Assembly: GCA_024690425.1 (NCBI GenBank)
Contig: JAILCT010000052.1
Location: 1-9,080, forward strand
Origin: Lachnospiraceae bacterium
Lineage (GTDB): Bacteria > Bacillota_A > Clostridia > Lachnospirales > Lachnospiraceae
Length of the DNA stretch: 9,080 nt
Reading direction: 5' to 3'
Part shown: in pieces, positions 6,006-9,080 of the stretch
Numbering within the stretch: the stretch's first letter is position 1
Layout: each line of letters begins with the position of its first letter
Notes under the pieces: model-generated
What the model saw: only the letters and a program-made list of their open reading frames with translations
What the model was told of the DNA's origin: nothing
Database searches by the model: none
Made by a program: the position numbers and the translations under genes

Positions 6006-7757
6006 ATGGATATAAAAAAGGTTCTTGAACAATTGGATGAGCTCCCCGGCGGGGAAAGAGCCCATGAAACCGAAGGATTTCTTAGGGATAAGATAAGTGA
6101 GGCAAGGGCCGAGGGCGATAAGGAATCGGCACTGACTCTTGTAAATGAACTTATCGGCTATCTGCGTTATATGGGTAAGTTCGATGATGCCGGCCGGGTG
6201 ATCGATGATGCAAGAGAGCTTGTTAAGAACATGGGGATCACAGGGACCAGGAACCATGCGACGACCCTTCTTAACATAGCAACCCTTGAGAGAGCCATGG
6301 GAAGATACGCAGAATCACTTGCGGACTATACGGAGGTAGCGGGGATATATGATAAGGTCCTTGCACCCGATGACTACCTGTATGCCGCGCTTTATAACAA
6401 CATGAGCCTTCTGTATCAGGAAACGGGCGATCATGAGAAGAGTGCCGAATGCCTTAAGAAGGCCATCCCCATAATAAGCGCCCGCGATGATGAGAGGATA
6501 GCCCAGGCCATATCAAGGACCAATCTAGCCCAGGCCTATCTGCTTCTCGGAAGGCTTGACGAGGCGGAAGATGAGCTTATCAGTGCTGAGGATATATTCG
6601 AAAAAGAAGGCGGCGATGACTTCCATTATCCGGGATGTCTCAACGCCATAGCAGATCTTAATATAAAAAAGGGAGCCCCCGACATTGCCGTCAGGTACTA
6701 CAAAAGGGCCCTTGATCTTCTAAGACAAAAGGTAGGTGAGGACAATCTCGGATACATCGCAGTATCCGAAAACCTCAAAACCGCTGAGAAAATGGCCGGT
6801 GAGTCGGTAATACCGGATAACGGAGCAGGACATGGCGATGATCTTAAGGGCATGGATCTTGCGAGAAGCTTTTTTGAAGAATACGGACGTGCAATGATCC
6901 ATAACGGATTCGGTGAATATGAGGACAGGATCACGGCAGGACTTGTGGGACGCGGTTCCCAGTGCTACGGCTATGACGATCCTCTTTCGAGGGATCATGA
7001 TTTTGGTCCCGACTTCTGCATATGGCTGGATGATGACCTCTATGAAATGATAGGTGATAAGCTGCAGGAAGCATACGATAAGCTCCCGGCTGAATACCTC
7101 GGGTATAAGCGGGTGACACAGGTACCTCCCGACGGCAGGCGGACAGGCGTAATGAGAACGAGGGAGTTCTATGCGAGGATACTTGATATAAGCGAAGCAT
7201 ATCTTGACAGTTTTCTGGCAGGAGGCAATGAAGAGGCCTTCTTTTTGTCCGTTGATGAGGCGAACCTGTCCCAGTGCACGAACGGTGAGATATTTAAGGA
7301 GGGAGCGGGTGATTTTGCCCTTATAAGGGAGAAGCTTTCCTACTACCCTGACAGCATATGGCGTAAGAAGATAGCGCAGGAACTCCACTACAGCGCGCAG
7401 ATGGGCCAGTACAATTACATAAGGATGCTAAAAAGGGGCGAGAAGGTAGCTTCGGAGATCGCACTTGCGGGATATATGGAGCACACGATGAAGCTGGTCT
7501 ACCTTATCAACAGGAAGTATGCGCCCTATTACAAGTGGCTCCACCGGGGCATGCAGGATCTTGAGAAGGCAGCCGTTATCATGGATATCTTCAATGCGGT
7601 TTACGATATGCCCAAGGGGGATGAGAGGATCCGGCTTACGACCGAGATCGTGGCGGCCATTATAATAGAAGAACTGGAAGCGCTGGGTATGACAGCCGGG
7701 ATACCGAAGGAGGAGAAGTATCTTGATGTTTACTCGGCTGTGCTGGGAGCAAAATGA
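6006..7757 (+). CDS. TPR protein with C-terminal DUF4037 nucleotidyltransferase-like domain
   Basis: A 583-residue soluble protein with no signal peptide or membrane helix. The ATG follows AGAAGG (5995-6000) with a five-base gap. Residues of about 20-265 are helical repeats of tetratricopeptide type. Clear units begin near residues 83 (NHATTLLNIATLERAMGRY), 124 (YLYAALYNNMSLLYQETGD), 166 and 205, each with the G-x-Y/L...A pattern. From about residue 285 the sequence matches my memory of DUF4037: VGRGS with Gly317-Ser318, then SRDHDFG with Asp330 and Asp332, then QYNYIRMLKRG near 468 and YAPYYKWLHRG near 505. The GS...DxD arrangement is that of the nucleotidyltransferase fold, where the aspartates bind metal. 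Catalysis and substrate are unproven. TPRs usually bind a partner protein, and the adjacent DUF4125 product is the obvious candidate. The gap to that gene is 75 bases. The cellular role is unknown. Confidence 0.85.
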   Translation: MDIKKVLEQLDELPGGERAHETEGFLRDKISEARAEGDKESALTLVNELIGYLRYMGKFDDAGRVIDDARELVKNMGITGTRNHATTLLNIATLERAMGRYAESLADYTEVAGIYDKVLAPDDYLYAALYNNMSLLYQETGDHEKSAECLKKAIPIISARDDERIAQAISRTNLAQAYLLLGRLDEAEDELISAEDIFEKEGGDDFHYPGCLNAIADLNIKKGAPDIAVRYYKRALDLLRQKVGEDNLGYIAVSENLKTAEKMAGESVIPDNGAGHGDDLKGMDLARSFFEEYGRAMIHNGFGEYEDRITAGLVGRGSQCYGYDDPLSRDHDFGPDFCIWLDDDLYEMIGDKLQEAYDKLPAEYLGYKRVTQVPPDGRRTGVMRTREFYARILDISEAYLDSFLAGGNEEAFFLSVDEANLSQCTNGEIFKEGAGDFALIREKLSYYPDSIWRKKIAQELHYSAQMGQYNYIRMLKRGEKVASEIALAGYMEHTMKLVYLINRKYAPYYKWLHRGMQDLEKAAVIMDIFNAVYDMPKGDERIRLTTEIVAAIIIEELEALGMTAGIPKEEKYLDVYSAVLGAK

Positions 7758-7778
7758 GCCGCGGGACGGTTCCCCGGC
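7758..7778 (+). repeat. GC-rich hairpin directly after the DUF4037 stop codon
   Basis: GCCGCGGGA (7758-7766) pairs with TTCCCCGGC (7770-7778) in a 9-bp stem with one C-C mismatch and a 3-base loop. It begins at the first base after TGA. No T-run follows, so it is not a standard intrinsic terminator. It may act as an mRNA 3'-end stabiliser or processing stem that lets the downstream gene be expressed at a different level. Confidence 0.4.
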
Positions 7779-7820
7779 CATGAAAAGTCACATAAGACAG
7801 CAAATCTTACATATTAAAAA

Positions 7821-7827
7821 GGGAGGT
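7821..7827 (+). promoter_or_regulatory. Strong Shine-Dalgarno of the DUF4125 gene
   Basis: GGGAGGT lies six bases before ATG 7833 and follows an A-rich run (ATTAAAAA). It is the best ribosome-binding site in the window, fixing the start and implying high translation compared with the genes on either side. Confidence 0.8.
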
Positions 7828-7832
7828 AAACA

Positions 7833-8516
7833 ATGTCCGAAATTAACTTGAATAGTAACTTAAGTTCGTGTATGATTACAGGCGTCGGAAATGCCGCACA
7901 GGGGAAGAAGAGCGACCGTGACCAGGTCAATGAGCTCATCATGCTCGAGTGGCAGGCATTCGATAAGGTGGAGAACGAAGGCGGAAGAGCGTCCTGCCAG
8001 GATGACTGGGAGACATTCTCGATCATGAGATGGGCCCAGTATGAGACCTGGACGGATGAGATGCTTGAATCCTATATAGACGATTTCTATACGGCGAATG
8101 AACAGGGCTGGAACCTTGTTACCGAGAAGTATGCAAGGATGGAAGAGAGTACATGCCCCGAAGAATATGCCAGGATAAAGGATTCACTGCCCCCTGTTAG
8201 TGATAAGAAGCTGGCGATCGTTGAGCAGATAGCCGGCATCCAGGTTGACTGGATGGAGGAATTTGCCCGCAATTATCCCAAGGCGGCAGCGAATGCGAGA
8301 AGTATCAGATCGAACACCGATACTGCGGCCAATACATCATATGAAACCTATTTAAAGGGAGAGCTCCTTACCTATTCGGACAGGACGCTGGCCCTTTACG
8401 GACAGTTTATAGTAAAGCTTGCAGGCAACGGTAAGAACCTGGCGGCCATGATCATGGAGAACACGGCAGGGGCTTACGGATACGAAAGCCTTGAGGACAT
8501 GGAATTAAAGCTGTAA
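7833..8516 (+). CDS. DUF4125 family protein
   Basis: A 227-residue soluble protein, mostly predicted helical, acidic and rich in Trp, Tyr and Met. There is no signal peptide or membrane segment. I recognise it as DUF4125 from conserved stretches: LEWQAFDKVENEGGRASCQDDW (about residues 38-59, with G50-G51-R52 and C55-Q56-D57-D58-W59), IMRWAQYETW, EKYARMEESTCPEEY, IQVDWMEEFARNYP, NTSYETYLKGEL (167-178) and TYSDRTLALYG. About 30 residues precede the conserved part. No biochemical function is known to me for this family. It contains no histidine at all, which rules out His-dependent nuclease schemes. Its position 75 bases after a DUF4037 gene matches a pairing I recall from other Clostridia, so the two products may act together. 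The strong ribosome-binding site suggests this protein is made in excess over its neighbour. Confidence 0.85.
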   Translation: MSEINLNSNLSSCMITGVGNAAQGKKSDRDQVNELIMLEWQAFDKVENEGGRASCQDDWETFSIMRWAQYETWTDEMLESYIDDFYTANEQGWNLVTEKYARMEESTCPEEYARIKDSLPPVSDKKLAIVEQIAGIQVDWMEEFARNYPKAAANARSIRSNTDTAANTSYETYLKGELLTYSDRTLALYGQFIVKLAGNGKNLAAMIMENTAGAYGYESLEDMELKL

Positions 8517-8523
8517 CCACAAG

Positions 8524-9080
8524 ATGAGCAACGATAACAACACTGCAGACAAGAAAATAGCCAAAGAGCGGACCGTCAAGAAGAAGGCAGCCAGGAATAT
8601 AGTAGTAAGCCCGGTCAACCTTAAGTCGACCGGCAGCAGGTCTTCCAAAGAGGTAACTGCGCCCATCGGACTGGTATGGAATGAGGATACGGCACAACCT
8701 GCTCCAAGGCCTGTGCAGAAGAAGGCATCAGCACCACAGCAGAGGCCTGTGATAACAGGTACCGGATGGCCTGACAGACCTCCGGTTCCCAAGGTTACCA
8801 GGCCCGAGCCCATAAAGTACAAGGCGGTTCCCTCGAAAAAGTCAGCCGCAGGGCAGGAAGCTTCTGTGATCAACTCTCCGGTTAAGGATGAAGCGATACA
8901 GCAGGAACCTGTAAGGAAACCGGAGAAGGTGAAAAAGAAGGAACCGGAGATAAAGAAAGAAACCGTTAAAAATCCTGATCCGGGGAAACAGGCTGAGATT
9001 ACGGAAAAACCTGAGCAGGCAGGAAATACCGAGCCGGTGCTCAGGACTGATCCGGATATAAATAAACCTGCTCCCACAAA
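8524..9080 (+). CDS. Lys/Pro/Glu-rich protein, probably disordered N-terminus, cut by right edge
   Basis: An open frame of 185 codons from ATG 8524 to the edge with no stop. It begins seven bases after the DUF4125 stop, and an in-frame TAA at 8506 rules out an earlier start. No good Shine-Dalgarno is visible (CTGTAACCACAAG), so translation may depend on coupling to the strong upstream gene. The N-terminus is basic and polar (MSNDNNTADKKIAKERTVKKK). The rest is dominated by Pro, Lys, Glu and Gln, with loosely repeated short units such as QQRPV, QQEPVRKPEK and EKPEQ. There is no hydrophobic helix, signal peptide or recognisable domain in the visible part. Such tails often precede a membrane anchor or a folded domain further on, which would lie outside the window. 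Codon choice (AGG, ATA, CTT, AAG) matches the other genes and supports this strand over the long antisense frame. Function unknown. Confidence 0.7.
   Translation, partial: MSNDNNTADKKIAKERTVKKKAARNIVVSPVNLKSTGSRSSKEVTAPIGLVWNEDTAQPAPRPVQKKASAPQQRPVITGTGWPDRPPVPKVTRPEPIKYKAVPSKKSAAGQEASVINSPVKDEAIQQEPVRKPEKVKKKEPEIKKETVKNPDPGKQAEITEKPEQAGNTEPVLRTDPDINKPAPT

Noticed and set aside
6720..7388. Open frame of 222 codons on the minus strand inside the DUF4037 gene
   Set aside because: It lies wholly within a recognised protein domain on the + strand, resembles no family I know, and is explained by codon bias of the real gene.
7833..8516. DUF4125 as a HEPN toxin paired with a nucleotidyltransferase antitoxin
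   Set aside because: HEPN RNases need an R-x(4-6)-H motif, and this protein has no histidine.
8505..9077. Minus-strand 190-codon Ser/Gly/Phe-rich frame that could look like a secreted protein
   Set aside because: It is the antisense of a Lys/Pro/Glu-rich frame whose codon use matches the neighbours and which follows the operon direction.

Overview
The window is a densely packed, single-strand stretch of bacterial chromosome. All six supported genes are on the + strand, and there are no RNA genes, insertion sequences or CRISPR arrays. Base composition is close to even GC. Codon use leans on CTT, ATA and AGG, and ribosome-binding sites are purine-rich. Together with a DUF4037/DUF4125 gene pair, this fits an anaerobic Firmicute of the class Clostridia, most likely a Lachnospiraceae-type organism. 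That placement is inference from style and gene content; no marker gene is present.

Region 1 (1-5948) is the 3' part of an operon encoding four consecutive large membrane proteins of the complex I / Mrp antiporter superfamily (NuoL/M/N, MrpA/D, HycC/HyfB type). The first is cut by the left edge. Three of the four retain the full set of lysines and the TM5 glutamate of the proton path, and the first retains every one that falls inside the window. The genes are coupled by a TGATG overlap and by short gaps. The last subunit (713 aa) carries a long C-terminal arm, as NuoL and HyfB do. The modules probably form the ion-pumping membrane arm of a larger complex, either an energy-converting hydrogenase or oxidoreductase, or an Mrp-type antiporter. 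Any catalytic or small Mrp subunits would have to lie upstream, because the operon seems to end at 5948.

A 57-base gap (5949-6005) holds a perfect 12-bp inverted repeat, a possible terminator, and three copies of a GTGACAC word.

Region 2 (6006-9080) looks like a separate cluster of poorly characterised soluble proteins. It contains a TPR protein fused to a DUF4037 nucleotidyltransferase-like domain, a DUF4125 protein with a very strong ribosome-binding site, and the start of a Lys/Pro/Glu-rich, probably disordered protein that runs off the right edge. The DUF4037/DUF4125 pair, possibly with the third protein, is the best candidate here for an undescribed system. No substrate can be named from sequence alone.
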